Source: Entoloma clypeatum (Eukaryota > Basidiomycota > Agaricomycetes > Agaricales > Entolomataceae). From it: a DNA stretch of 64,000 bases. Positions within the stretch are counted from its first letter, which is position 1, and each line of letters begins with the position of its first letter. The notes beneath the pieces were generated by a model, which was not told where the DNA came from, made no database searches, and saw only the letters and a list, made by a program, of their open reading frames with translations. This document shows positions 43,106 through 58,014 of this stretch, piece after piece. The position numbers and the translations under genes are program-made. The stretch spans positions 4,154,001 through 4,218,000 of the forward strand of contig OY751490.1 of assembly GCA_963565915.1 (NCBI GenBank). The letters are read 5' to 3'.

Positions 43106-45160
43106 ATGTCGGACAATTGTGGGGGGGAGTCAGCAACGACCTCTGTGTTCAACAACACCAAACGCGTTCTGGGCCACGTGGCAACGACGATGAGCATTGC
43201 TCTCGACAGTCTGCTGTTCTTCGTAGGATGGGCCCACGTACTGCTGGCACCTTATACGAAAGTCGAAGAGAGCTTCAATCTTCATGCAACGCATGATGTT
43301 CTCATGCATGGCGTCAGTCCCAACGCCCTCCGCCATGTAGGTCCACTCTTCTCCGAGACTGACTTCGTGCTAAAGCCGGGACAGTACGACCATTTCACAT
43401 TCTCAGGAGCCGTGGCGCGGACTTTTATCGGCAGCGTCCTAGTATCGTGGCTGTCGACGCCCATTGTCTACCTGGCAACTTGGCTGCATCTGATCTCCCA
43501 GAAAGCAGACCTACAAACTCTCGGTCAGCCACAGTTTCCCATCCTGTAAATAAATCTTGAACTGACACTGGCGCGACAATAACAAAAGTGCGACTTGTTC
43601 TCGCCACCATGAATGCATTTGGCCTGTGTCTCCTCCGTCGCGCCGTATCACGCCGTTTCGGACACCTCACAGGCCTTTTCTTCGCCCTATTGTCGGCCAC
43701 GCAATTCCATCTGCCTTTCTGGATGGGACGCACGCTACCAAACATGTTTGCATTGCTACCTTGTGCGTATCAAGGCCCCCTTTTCCCGTGTTGAAATCTT
43801 GACAGCTGTCCAGTCAATGCCGCCTCTTGGCTCCTGCTTGACCAACCACGCAAAGCGATAAAACCTTCCCAAAAGAGTGTATCCATCGCAATCTCTTTCC
43901 TGACTTTCACAGCTGTCGTGTTTCGAGCTGAAGTCGCTCTTTATCTTATCCCTCTCGTCCTGCAGTCCCTCCTCCAGCGGCACATCAGCCTTTTGAATGT
44001 AATCTTGGTTGGCCTTGCTTCAGGCTTTGCATCGATTGGTAGGCGGCTACATCGCTCAAAACACCCACTGAGTTAACGTCTTCACAGCGTTGACCGTAGT
44101 CGTAGATTCTTACTTTTGGGATATCCCCCTTCTGTGGCCCGAACTTTCCGGAGTCTACTTCAACATCTTCCAAGGCAAAAGTTCAGACTGGGGTGTAAGT
44201 GTAAACCTCTCTTGACCCAACCGAACACGTCACTAACAAAAAAACACATACTTAGACATCCCCTTGGCAAGCATACTGGACAACCCACCTCCCGAAACTC
44301 CTTCTCTCGTCCCTCCCACTCTCCATCATCGGCTTTGTTCTCGACCAGCGCATCCGGACATTCATGCTCCCCTCTTTGCTTTTCATAGGACTGATCAGCA
44401 ACTTGGCCCATAAAGAATGGCGTTTCATAATCTATGTCGTGCCAATCCTCAACGTCGCAGCTGCAAGAGGAGCAAAGTGGCTGTAAGCGCAAGAAACTTC
44501 TGTCACGACCTCACTTTTCACTCAATGTAACAGAGTCTCTCACAAAAAGACCACCCTCCTCGGACGCCTCCTCTTCCTCGTTGTGCCAAGCCTCCTCGCC
44601 CTCAACATCCTTCTCACTTCCCTCCTCACTCTAGCCTCGACGCACAACTACCCCGGCGGACAAGCACTAACACTCTTTCACAAGCTCTATCCCCAGAATC
44701 AAACATTCCGTACGTCCCCACCCCCTGCAGCCTCCTTCACAACCGAGCCATGAACACCCCCCCTCCAGCCCAGCCACACATCCACATCTCCAACCTCGCA
44801 GCCCAAACAGGCGCCTCTCTCTTTTTACACACCAATGCCCCACCCTTCCCATCATACTTTGCCGCTCCGGCGACTAGCCACTGGACATACGACAAGACCG
44901 AATCTCTCTCGTTTCGAAATCTCACCGAGACCCCATCCATTACACATCTGATCTCGGAGGTAAACCCCGCTGAAGCCGAAGAGGATGCAAGGCGACAATG
45001 GAAGGTCCTAGCGAGTGTGAAGGGCTTTGAGAGATGGGTAGTGGATTGGAGAGTTTTGATGCGGGGCGGTGCGAGTTTGACGAGGGAAAAGGTGTCGAAC
45101 CTCGTAAAGTTGGGGGTCCAGGAGAAGCTGTGGATCCTGGAGAGGATCTTGGAGAAGTAG
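43106..45160 (+). CDS. ALG12: ALG12: dolichyl-P-Man alpha-1,6-mannosyltransferase (GT22)
   Basis: Seven exons (43106-43523, 43589-43762, 43814-44038, 44088-44194, 44256-44482, 44534-44709, 44769-45160) sum to 1719 bp, 572 residues. The luminal loop motif of GT22 enzymes is near the N-terminus (LLAPYTKVEESFNLHATHDV, then YDHFTFSGAVARTFIG), and the family signature HKEWRFIIYVVPIL lies in the middle of a multi-membrane region. ALG12 adds the eighth mannose to the lipid-linked oligosaccharide in the ER lumen during N-glycan assembly. The ATG at 43106 is preferred over one at 43190 because it leaves the usual short cytosolic tail. The stop is 76 bp from that of the convergent YggS gene. Confidence 0.92.
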
Positions 45161-45236
45161 GGCATAACTAGGATTACTTTCATTTTCTATCCACATCCCG
45201 ACTATACATACTTACGTACATACATAATCCAATAAA

Positions 45237-48142
<2,906 letters not shown>

Positions 48143-48908
48143 TCAATAAGGCCTCGTCAATCGGCGGATTTCTATGAACAGGTGCCCGTTCTGTTCGAGT
48201 TTAGCCTGAACGGCGGCCATGTCCACGTCACGCGGCGGAAAGCTGACGTGCCACTCGTAATGATCTGAAAAAGACCCACCCCACACACACCGCCAAGAGA
48301 GACGTAAACACAACCTTGCCCGTGCATGAAGGCGAACACGAATCCGATTGAGAAGACTCACATTCCTGCTGCATGTGCCATGCGTCCGTGACCACTCTCA
48401 ACTTGTCCCCCCTGTTGGCTGATATGGTGATCATCTCCGGCTTGATGGAAAGCGGCAGCTGTACGTGCAGTGTATGCTTGTTCGCAGAGGATGAAAAGTC
48501 CATGACGGGGCCGTGCGGTGGGTGCGGGCCATCTGTTGTTGTTGTTGATCCTGAGGCAGGGAACCGGTGTGATGTTGATATCTGTGGTGAGGCAGGGCCC
48601 GGAACGGAGCCGCGTTGGGGTGGTAGGAAGGGTGTTGGAGGAGGTGGGAAGTACGCAGAAAATTGGCTGAGCATCTCCTGCTCGGAGGAAGAGGAAGTCT
48701 GGGCTGAGGTTGGGCTGTTCGGAGGTACGCGTGTAGGGTTCGGTGTCGCGGTAGAAGGGGTCACTGGGATTGTCGAGTAGGCGGACGGCGGCGAAAAGTA
48801 AGACTGGTCAAGAGGCATATCTTGAGCTTTTTTAGTCGCAGCAACAGGAGGCACACACGACCTTGTAGTGGAGCTCGACGGGGATGGGATCATACTGGGG
48901 AAAGGCAA
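48143..48908 (-). CDS. HSP20/alpha-crystallin-like protein
   Basis: Two exons (complement 48362-48908 and 48143-48264) sum to 669 bp, 222 residues. The first 130 residues are low-complexity Ser/Pro/Thr. The C-terminal 80 residues form a beta-rich module: NKHTLHVQLPLSIKPEMITI, KLRVVTDAWHM, then across the intron HYEWHVSFPPRDVDMAAVQA and NGHLFIEIRRL. This strand order with a late G-x-L/I-type strand fits the small heat-shock (HSP20-like) fold. Long disordered N-termini are common in fungal members. Role as a chaperone is inferred from fold only; a CS-domain relative is an alternative. Confidence 0.7.
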
Positions 48909-51784
48909 GGGAAAGTTCTTTAAATGACCCTGCTAGACGCTCCGGTGGGACTGTTATAACACCACACCTCATATGGGCATGCGGTGGGCGGAAAGATCGA
49001 AGATAACCCCCTGAAGCGAAAACGTGCTGAGCAAGACGTCAGATGATGTGAATGTTGTGATCGCACCGTGATTGTACCCTGCAAGATGTTATCCTAGTAG
49101 ACGTTTGGGTTTCAAGTAATGCGCAGCTGTGATATGACCACCTCCTTTGAATGAGCGATATTGAATTCCAACCTACTGCGCTTCATTCGACGTAACAATT
49201 CACTGAAAGGATGCCACGACGCTCGCAACACAAGCGCGAAATTTGATTTGTATCGCGGTGGTGGAGCTCTGCTGATGGACCGAGGCCAGCTGCCCGGATC
49301 TGCGGGCCGTCAAAGTCCAACTTTGAGAGAGAAAAGACCGACACCCATCGAAATACCGAGAGTTGCAGCGATGTTTCAAAAGCATGTGGGACAGCTGAAG
49401 GCGACTTCTGCAAATGGTTTCAATAGCAGAGTAAGTAGCTTTGGATCGCCCCCTTGTAATAAGCATATCAACCGCAAGCAACTCGAAGAGCATGAAGGTC
49501 TCAAGACTCGAGCTCGATAGCTTGATGAAAACCTGAGCTTATACTCGAATGCGGACGATCGAATTCAACCAGGTAAATGTTTGGTGCTGTTTATATATGT
49601 ACCATGCTTTATCCTCTCCAGTTTGATGATGGTCGTCTAGAACGTGCCAGGTGGGGTCCCAATGTACTGCAATCTTCACGCTTCACAGAAATATTGGGTC
49701 GCCGTTTTCAGCTCGAATCTCCAGATCTTCAGCTTACTCTTCAGTCTCGCAGGTCGCGGTTACGTTCTGACCTAAGACGACGGGGGAAAAAAAAGACGTA
49801 AGGCACACTAATATGAATCAGATCTCGACCCCAAGTTGAACCAAAACATCCAATTTTGCAGACGGCCGCGCAAGAAGAAATAATGCCCACGGCGACAGGC
49901 GAATATTTCTCCGGGTATACAGTAATGTCTTTTGAAGCTCGGATGGCGAGCCTCTCGATTTGAGATCTCCTGCAATCAAAGATGACACGCAAGCGCATGA
50001 TTTTCCGCCACCGGCCCAGGGATCCAAACGGCAAATACATCACTCCGGATATTTAACTCGTTTCATGGAAAGACGGAGTCCAGCCTCTCTTGTGCGCGAC
50101 TCTTTCTGATTTCTATCGCGTCAATTACAAGCCTTCGGTGCGCAACATATCCACCATTTTCGAGTGGCAGCAGGCTCGCGGGTTGAATAAGAAAAACGGC
50201 GAACTTAGATTGGGGCGGCAGGTGAACGCGAAGAAGAGCAAAGGCAAGCAGTGCCACCATTTGATGTTCCTGAATTGCAGTGTTCCCAAGCGAACGTCAT
50301 GTTCATCAAAGTGGAGGTAATGCGTATTTTCTTTCAGGCTATCCCTTCAGGCGGAAACTCCCGTTTCGCTTGCTTCCCGAGAATCTGAGTATTATTTATC
50401 GCCCTCCTCCAAGGGCGTTGTGCGGAAGCGAAAGCCAAGGACTAAACAGGGGGGCTCCCCCCTCCATGTTGATGCCACCCACACTCAGCCAGCGCTCCCA
50501 TGGACGACGTTAAACAAATTTTCATCGAAGAGGATGAAGAACATGGTTCAAAGTTGGCTCCGCAGTGGAAGGAAATAAGCTTGCAGTACGTCATGAAGGC
50601 CAAGCACGTCCGTGATCCTGTCACCATTAAGGTTACGCGTCTCAAGGACGTTAAGGGTCCCCAGACTCCGCGCAAGGACCAAGGGGGAGAGCCGGGAGGC
50701 AAAGGCGTTGTATGCAGCCAGTGAAAAGGGGCACATCCTGTGCTTTTCAGATGAACGGCCCCGTCCGAACCCTAGTGTTTGCTAGACGATCTTTCCGCTT
50801 CCGCTTTCGCTCGCCCGCACCCGCACGTACCATCCATTTATGCAGCCCATCCGAGAACTGCGAAAGTTCGCGTCAATCGTCAAGCTGTTTTTTTTTGGAA
50901 CACGATGAATATCCATCTCGTCACAAACAAACGCGGATAATTATGAGCGCCTCGACACATCTTCGAGCATTGGACTGGATACAGCGTCCTGCCGCCCTCG
51001 CTTTATCCCACTCCTGTGGTGTAGTGGCCCATTTTCTCGGGATATATAACTACCTCGCGATCCTAGAGGGGGTGGTGGCTCCTGGCGGAAAAGGGGGGGC
51101 CAGGGAATCTGTGAGCCTGATCCTTCCCCTAGAAGACTGTGGTGTCCCGGTTCCTTAGCATCGACGGTAAGTCACGTAGTTAACATCTGTTTTCCGTGCT
51201 CATGAAGTTCACCCGTAAGCGGGTGTGCCGCCTCTGAATCACCGGTTTCCCACTGCGCTGGGCGGGCCCACGCGTCCATTAGCGGAATATCCCCATATAA
51301 ATACCGTCCCCTTTCTACCCCTCCGCTCCCGCGCGCGACGGAGCACCCGGAAGAGCTCGCTTTTAGGTTGGTTGGTTGGTTGATTTCGGGAGGAGCTGCT
51401 GGGACTAGACCGGCTATGATGCGACGTTGATAGAAAGGATGGAAATGTCACGGCTTCTCTTTAACTCTCCATTTTGATCAGTTCAGGCTCGGAAGGGATG
51501 AAATCCAGCGTGTATCAATCGAGCGCCAGCTCCGTGGTACTGTTGTTGGGCGCCGCGTATACTTCTCAATGGCAAATGCTAAAAAGATTCTGATACTTAG
51601 GACTTCATCTTCAGGGGAAAATTCTGTGCCTGGATGAGCTGGAATATAACTAATCATGATCAATGATCTACATCCTCCAATCCACTGCTGGCGGGGAATG
51701 CGTGCTTATGTCATGAAGTTCCGAGTCTGCCAATCGGATGCGACGGCCGTTTTCGCCGCCATTCTTTTTTCTTAAGTCACGGTC
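48909..51784. other. Intergenic region, no gene seen
   Basis: No ORF shows a domain or a convincing spliced structure. A short frame at 50500-50724 is lysine-rich but isolated. Confidence 0.45.
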
Positions 51785-53734
51785 ATGGCCCATAACCCCC
51801 GCAAGGAACAGGTAAGTTATAGGACAAATCCAACACTCAATATTCAATGCTGATGTAAATCCATTTTGGGTCATGCAGATTGGGCGATCCATAAACCCTT
51901 TGCCCGCTGAGTACTACTATTCACGGTTCATCTCCGATCTCGCCAAAAGTCGCAAGCCCAGTCCGAGTTGGTCTCTTCTTTTTATCTGTCACATCGGGAT
52001 GAGCCTGGTTTACTTCCCCTTGTTTTTTTTATCGAAAAACCAGTTCGAAGCCTCTTTCCCTTGGAGGAAACCCCAGGCCTCATCTCTTTGCTTGCTGGGA
52101 AGCCGAACGCAGATACATTCCCGTTCAAATCCCTTAGTTTCACAGCGCGGTCCCCTCTTGAAGAAAACCAGGATGTTACGTTATGTCTCGATCGGGAAGA
52201 GCTGGCACGAGGTTTGCAATATTGTGCGACGGCAGGGCTGCCACAGATCGTTGAGTGGCTGAGGGGACTTCAAGAGATCCAACACGGAAGGAATAAAGGC
52301 GAGGGATGGGATATTGCGATAGGGACTGGATCCCAAGATCTGATTTCCAAGGTGAAGCATTTTTGACGATTTTCCAACGATCATTAACGGTCATCGGCCA
52401 ATTGTCAGGCGGTTATAGCGATGGTAAACCCTGGAGACTCTGTTCTCGTGGAATCGCCTGTATACGCGTAAGTGATCTCCTACTGCAGTTCGTTCTTTCG
52501 GTGTTGACCTCTCGCAACCGTTGCAAGTGGCGTCATCCCATTGTTTGACTCTTTACATTGCGAACAAATTGGTAAAGTGATTCACTTTCGATATCGGATT
52601 ACTTTGTCGACTCGCCTTGCTTCAGAGGTAGAGACGGATGCCCAAGGGATTTCTTCCAGCTCCCTGCGCTCGATCCTGGAAGCCTGGCCATCCGGGAAAC
52701 CCAAACCCCGGGTGTTGTACACGGTTCCTGTACGTCGCTCTCATCCCACTGATCTTGTTCTATTTTTCTATCTTATTTCCATATTCCATAAGTACGGGTG
52801 CAATCCCACGGGTATGACGGCTACCCTGGAACGTCGCAGGGAGACGCTGCAGCTTGCGCATGAACATGATTTCATCATTTTAGAAGGCATGTTAGATGCC
52901 TTCGTTCTACAAGATCTATCCTCACTGGTACTCTTCGACCAGACGACCCATACTTCTACCTATACTACGGCGAAGCCGCCAGATATCCATCATATTTTTC
53001 TCTTGAACTTGAGAAACCAGTCGTCGGGAGAGTTCTCCGATTCGACAGCTTCTCAAAAGTTTTATCGGCCGGCATCCGTATAGGATTCGCTTCCGGTCCG
53101 AGACCCCTACTCGACGCCATCAATGGCCACGTATGTGAACTCGTCCTTCTTTCCTCATGTTGTTCTGGGTCATCTGGAATAACGAATACCCTGTGCAGAC
53201 CGCGGTAGCCAACCTGCAGACATCTTCACTGACCCAGGCTATCATTTTCAAGTTGCTGCAGTCGTGGGGATACGACGGCTTTCAGAAGCACACCGAGAAT
53301 GTCTCGGCTTTTTATCGGAGGAAGCGGGATGTTTTTGAACGGGCTATGCAAAAACACCTCTCCGGCCTGGCAGAATGGACACCCCCCGAAGCGGGGATGT
53401 TCTTCTGGTCAGTATCAATTGCCCCGGCGGGGCTCCATCATGCTGACCATGTGGTCGTCGTCGTCGCAGGTTCAAAGTGAATTCCCGAGGTCAAGATGCG
53501 CGAGGTGAAGACACATTGGAAGGGGGTGATTCCGAGAGCATCATCCGCACCAACGCATTTGAGCGAGGCGTGTTAGCGCTTCCCGGGACGGTGTTCTTGC
53601 CAAATGGAAGGAAGACTTCCTATGTCAGGGCTTCGTTCAGCTTGCTCGGTGAAAGCGACGTCGAGGAAGCGGTAAAGCGGCTTAGACAGGCCATTCTTGA
53701 TGCTCGGAAAGCAACGACGACTCGGATGGCGTAG
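51785..53734 (+). CDS. PLP-dependent aminotransferase, ARO8/aminoadipate type
   Basis: Ten exons starting at 51785 (a 9-codon first exon) sum to 1386 bp, 461 residues, with no stop. Class I/II fold motifs are IRSLFPLEETPGLISLLAGK, the cofactor-binding IGTGSQDLISK, TVPYGCNPTG (Asn), DDPYFYLYYGE (Asp and Tyr), RFDSFSKVLSAGIRIGF with the Schiff-base lysine, and TSYVRASFSLL with the carboxylate-binding arginine. Relatives transaminate aromatic amino acids, kynurenine or 2-aminoadipate in the cytosol. The opening segment is typical of the fungal ARO8 group, but substrate cannot be read from sequence. The intron at 52887-52942 begins GC rather than GT. Confidence 0.9.
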
Positions 53735-56700
53735 ATCACAAAAATGATATATATCGCGTGATGCTTATGGCAGGGCTGCCGCGTATATCAGATATCGCGC
53801 AGGTGAACAATTCGAAACATTCCGAATTTTCCTTGCCTGGTCGCCCAGTTGGGACCTTTGCAAGCTCCCAAGCACGTGGCTCACTCGGATGTGTTTTTTA
53901 AGAGTTGTACCGACTTGGGGGGGGGGGTGATTCATTTCCAGCGAAGCGATAGAAATAATGTTATTAGCTGTTACGTGTGCACGGTCTGATAAGGCAGAAA
54001 GCAGATACTGTTCAGAGGATTGGTGGATTACCTTGGGGCTCTCTCGGCTATCTGCGGAAAATTAGGGCCGAGTCCCCCGAGCCACACGACCAGAGCTCAA
54101 AAAGTCCACATCGTCATCGATTCATCACTGATCTTTTTTTTTTCCCGAGAAGCTAACATCGCGAATGAGCGCTGAGCCGTCGCAGGGCCCAGGCGAATGG
54201 TTGTTACGCGAATATTGGAAACGAGTTACCAGGGCATACCGTAGCCTCAGGTCCCCCGGCGCGTTATTCTTGGCATGATTGGCTGGCTGGCATGAAGATC
54301 AGTTACTTATACCAGACGTCCACGATGGACCCTCGCATATAACAAGAGTGGGAGAAGAGAGACGTTACCCTGAATTATAGTACCAGAGTGCCCAACGTGA
54401 AGAGAGAAGGCTTAACTTTCGGTGCGGAAAATTGATTAAAGTTTGGATGAGTGATAGAGGAACGTCTCCGTCCTTGTTCTTGCCTGTTTGAACAGTGGCA
54501 AGGCATATGACAGTTGAACCTAATCAAACCTAGATCTGGAGACACCCTGATCAAAGACTGATTATCTCTCATCTTCACAGTTCGCGATTGCGGGGGGGTC
54601 AAGGTTCTTTGCCGGCCACGGTCTAGCCTTGGGTTAGTCGCGGAGCATGGAAAGAAGTTGAAGAGAAGATTGCCCGGCAAATGCCGTAAACGCAGCGATG
54701 TTACTCCCTTCCCCGGGCCGAAACGAGATCACGCTGGTCAAGAGACGGATTGTCTTGGGATTGTCATCGGCGTCCAAGTATTCCCACTTCGGGGCCCCAT
54801 GGTGACGGAAAAGCCATCGTGGATTAACGATGTTTTGGGCTGAAGGACATAAGGTACGTCACGCCTTTCACTGTGACTTTCTTCGAGGATGTATATCTGT
54901 CACGTGTGTGGCCCTTCTTTCATGACCGCCGGGGGCTCACGAAAAAACAAGACAAACACCAACCAGGTCCAGGAAGGAATTGGCCGGATCTTGTGATCGC
55001 CTCGTCGCCGAACAACATGAATACCATCCCCCCCGCATCGATCCATCGATTGCACCATCCTCGCACCAGAAGCGGCACTCGCCGTGTTACAATATTTTCA
55101 GCGATTTGACCCAGATCCGTATTCGAGCGGCAGGAGATATGTAACACAGCCATGGGCCAGCTTCGCTTCGAACGCTCATTCATTCATTCATTTTATTTTC
55201 AGGACCGCTTTTGTTAATCGCTTCTGCTACTTCTTTTTAAAGAAGCCCTTGCGGTCTGCAGCCAAACCCTCGTTTTTATCTGCGAGATCGCTACTCATGT
55301 TGTGGGTCCCAACCTCAACCCCCCCCCCTCCCAAGAAAAAAGAATTGCTTCCTGGAGCCTCTCGCCTGATCGAGCCAGATTGCACATCATTTTCCGCCGC
55401 CTTACATGCGGGGGGAGGAGCTCACGGACTCCTTTCTCTGGGCGGTAATGACAACTCATAAGAGGAGGCGAAAACGCCCATTAAGGGCTAGTCGATGCCC
55501 GTTCATTCGGTCTGAAATCTTCCGCTTCATTTCGAATGACTCGGAACACCTCAGGAAGTAGTATGTAGGGGGGGGGGGGTGGGTGTCTTTTCGCTAGGCA
55601 TCATGCATCATGATCGTGAGCTGATTCGTCGGGCTTACGACAACGACAGCCGTCAGCGATAGCATTTAACCATGTACTCTCGTGTTAGGACCAGATCTAG
55701 GACGTTCCTGTATCGTATTATTAAACTGATAACTGTCCAAATCACAAGTTCCGGCGTCTTGATAGCTATCACCAAACCTGGGTTTTCACGTTGCACGTCG
55801 AATCGAACGCCTTCAAGTACCTGCACAGTATTATCCCCTGCTTGCATGTAAGAGCCAATTTGTCGGGACGCTTTGATACGAAATTGGCCCCCTTCCCCTT
55901 CCCCCCTTCCCTCGGGCCGCCTTTGCGGATGTACAGGGAAGTTACCACTCTGAGGAGTCTTGTACTTTGGTCGCATATCTCGGGGCACTCCGATTCATTT
56001 GCATTGGTTTGCGGTCGTCCCGTCCCAATCGGCTAGTAAGTAGCGAGCAGCGGGTGGGTTTCACAATCGTTTCTGGAGTTTACACGAAACTTGCTGCGAT
56101 TGTATTTTCTTTTCTCATATGTACGAATTCTGCCATTTTCCATGGGTGTAATGCTAGTTATGTAAGCGAGCATGTCGGCATTCATTGGTTGCTGGTTTCA
56201 TGATCTGTTCCGTGGTATTTTGCGACAATTGCAACCTGGATCGTGCAACAACGGCGGATTCGGCAAAGTTGCTGTTGAAGCGTTTTGGAGGTATGTATGC
56301 ATGTAACGTGTTATTTGTTCGGGTTTGTGAGTTTCACATGTATGAAATGTGCACGTGCAGGGCTTTTTTTTTTGAACAATGGGTTTTTTGTGTCTCTTCT
56401 CATGGCGACTGTTCATTGGGTGCGAGTCACCGTCAATAATGTAGATACCCGGATCTTAACAACCCGTGAAGAGTCCGTTGTCTCCATCCCCCTTTCCGGT
56501 CTCAAATTTACTTGCCGTAAATCCAGCCTCACATGAATGGGCCATCTCAGATCCGTGTGGCGGTAAGAAAAAAAATTCCCGTTCAACGGTGGCATGGATA
56601 CATGGACTCAACGTTGCGACTAGACCCGGACTCCGAAAGGGATTTTCGCGGTGTTCAAGACAGCCCAAGTTTGAGGCTTTCTATCTCACGTTTTGATGGC

Positions 56701-56801
56701 AAGTTTCAAAGTTTGTCCGAATCGTGGGTACTTTTTCTATTAAATGTGTGTGGACGGTAATTTAAATTTTTTTTTTGGTTTTTTGGTTTTGTTTTTTTGG
56801 G
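53735..56801. other. Long intergenic region, no gene seen
   Basis: About 3 kb with homopolymer runs (G9 near 53922, C8 near 55320, G12 near 55570) and only short unsupported ORFs. Confidence 0.5.
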
Positions 56802-57615
56802 TCAGATCTTCCAATATTCTAAGCTCGAAGATGCCCGTTCGAATGGAAACTCTCCTCGCCACGAATCCACGTCCGCCAAGCTCTCGTCCACCGCTGCTCT
56901 CAAATCATCGACAACGTCGCGTGCCGCTCTGAAATCGTGAACGCGACCACCCTCGATTTCCTCTTTCGAACTCTGTTTTCCAATCAGGAGAATCAAAAAA
57001 ATAATAATCAGAAACGAGCTTATCGAGATGCATGGTTGTTTGACTTGCCTGCATCCCCTGTCCGATATCGGCATCAATGACGGCAAGCAGGTCCGCTATA
57101 TCATCGTCCTCCTCCCACCGTAGCCCCACTGAGGCTCGGACGACTGTGGCAAGAAGCCCAAGACTAGAAAAGCCTAGTCCGGCGCCGTATAGGGATCTTG
57201 CTCGCCGCAAGACATCGTAAAGGTGCTGTGTGGGCGCTGCTGGTGAGGTCATGGACTGGGGAACGAAGAGCGGGTAGGGTTTTAGGGTGGCGGCCCTTGC
57301 ATGTGTTTGTCGGAGTCGGGAGCGTGCTGTTGTGGTGAAGGCTGAGGCGAGCGTTGGTGGGTTGGTGGCGAGTAGACTTCGAACGATCGAGCGAAGGCTA
57401 GAGTTTGTAGGTGAGCGCTCATCGATAGAGGGGGAGGCTTGGGTGCTGCACACTCACTCGTCAACGTTGGCGTTTGCGATCAAAGTGTCAACCATGAGGT
57501 TCCTGTGAGATAGGAATACGTCAGACGGATGACGACGGACTAGACCAGGGACTGACACGTGTCCGAGCACTGGCTGTGCATCGGACGGCCGAGGGGTGGT
57601 TTGGGGAGCAGGCAT
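56802..57615 (-). CDS. Unrecognised conserved-looking protein (225 aa)
   Basis: Three exons (complement 57458-57615, 57049-57397, 56802-56972) sum to 678 bp. The second intron is a GC-AG intron with donor AG|GCAAGT (56973-57048). Splicing gives an open frame of 225 residues. It begins MPAPQTTPRPSDAQPVLGHV, continues with SDVFLSHRNLMVDTLIANAN, then LRRARSLYGAGLGFSSLGLL, an acidic ADLLAVIDADIGQGM helix, and ends FPFERASSSLEYWKI. It is mostly helical, without signal peptide or membrane segment. The regular frame and splice sites argue for a real gene. I do not recognise a named domain. It shares a 399-bp divergent promoter region with the reductase. Confidence 0.7.
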
Positions 57616-58014
57616 TACAGCGGTGGAGAGGATGAGAAATTGGGACGAGGAGGGCTGGAAATAAACCGAGATGATGGAGTGGTTTTTATAGGTTCCAGGG
57701 AAACGACGGTGTCCTTTATTTTATGTAAGGGGGGTGCAGAAAGGAAGCTCGAAAAAATGTGATACTATACATACCCATTCTCCGGCGAGTAATCGTATAA
57801 CCGGTCAGAATATTGTTTAGTCCGAGAGATCGATCGACCAAGAGCATGTGCACCAACCCTGGGTCCCTGCATCAAAGGTTATGTATAAAGATGAACCAAG
57901 TTACGATTCACTTCCGTCCCTGTGTCCCTAAAAACCTACTTCGCTTACTTTCTGGGATTCCGGTTCAGTTCAAAAGCACTCCCTTATAATAGAACTTTGT
58001 CCTCCCCAGCCCAC
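57616..58014. promoter_or_regulatory. Divergent promoter region between the 225-aa gene and the reductase
   Basis: 399 bp separate two outward-facing start codons. A CTTATAATAG stretch at 57982-57991, 24 bp before the reductase ATG, is TATA-like. Confidence 0.4.

Noticed and set aside
48373..48780. 135-residue Gly-rich plus-strand ORF
   Set aside because: It is the antisense shadow of the HSP20-like gene, which has correct splicing and frame.
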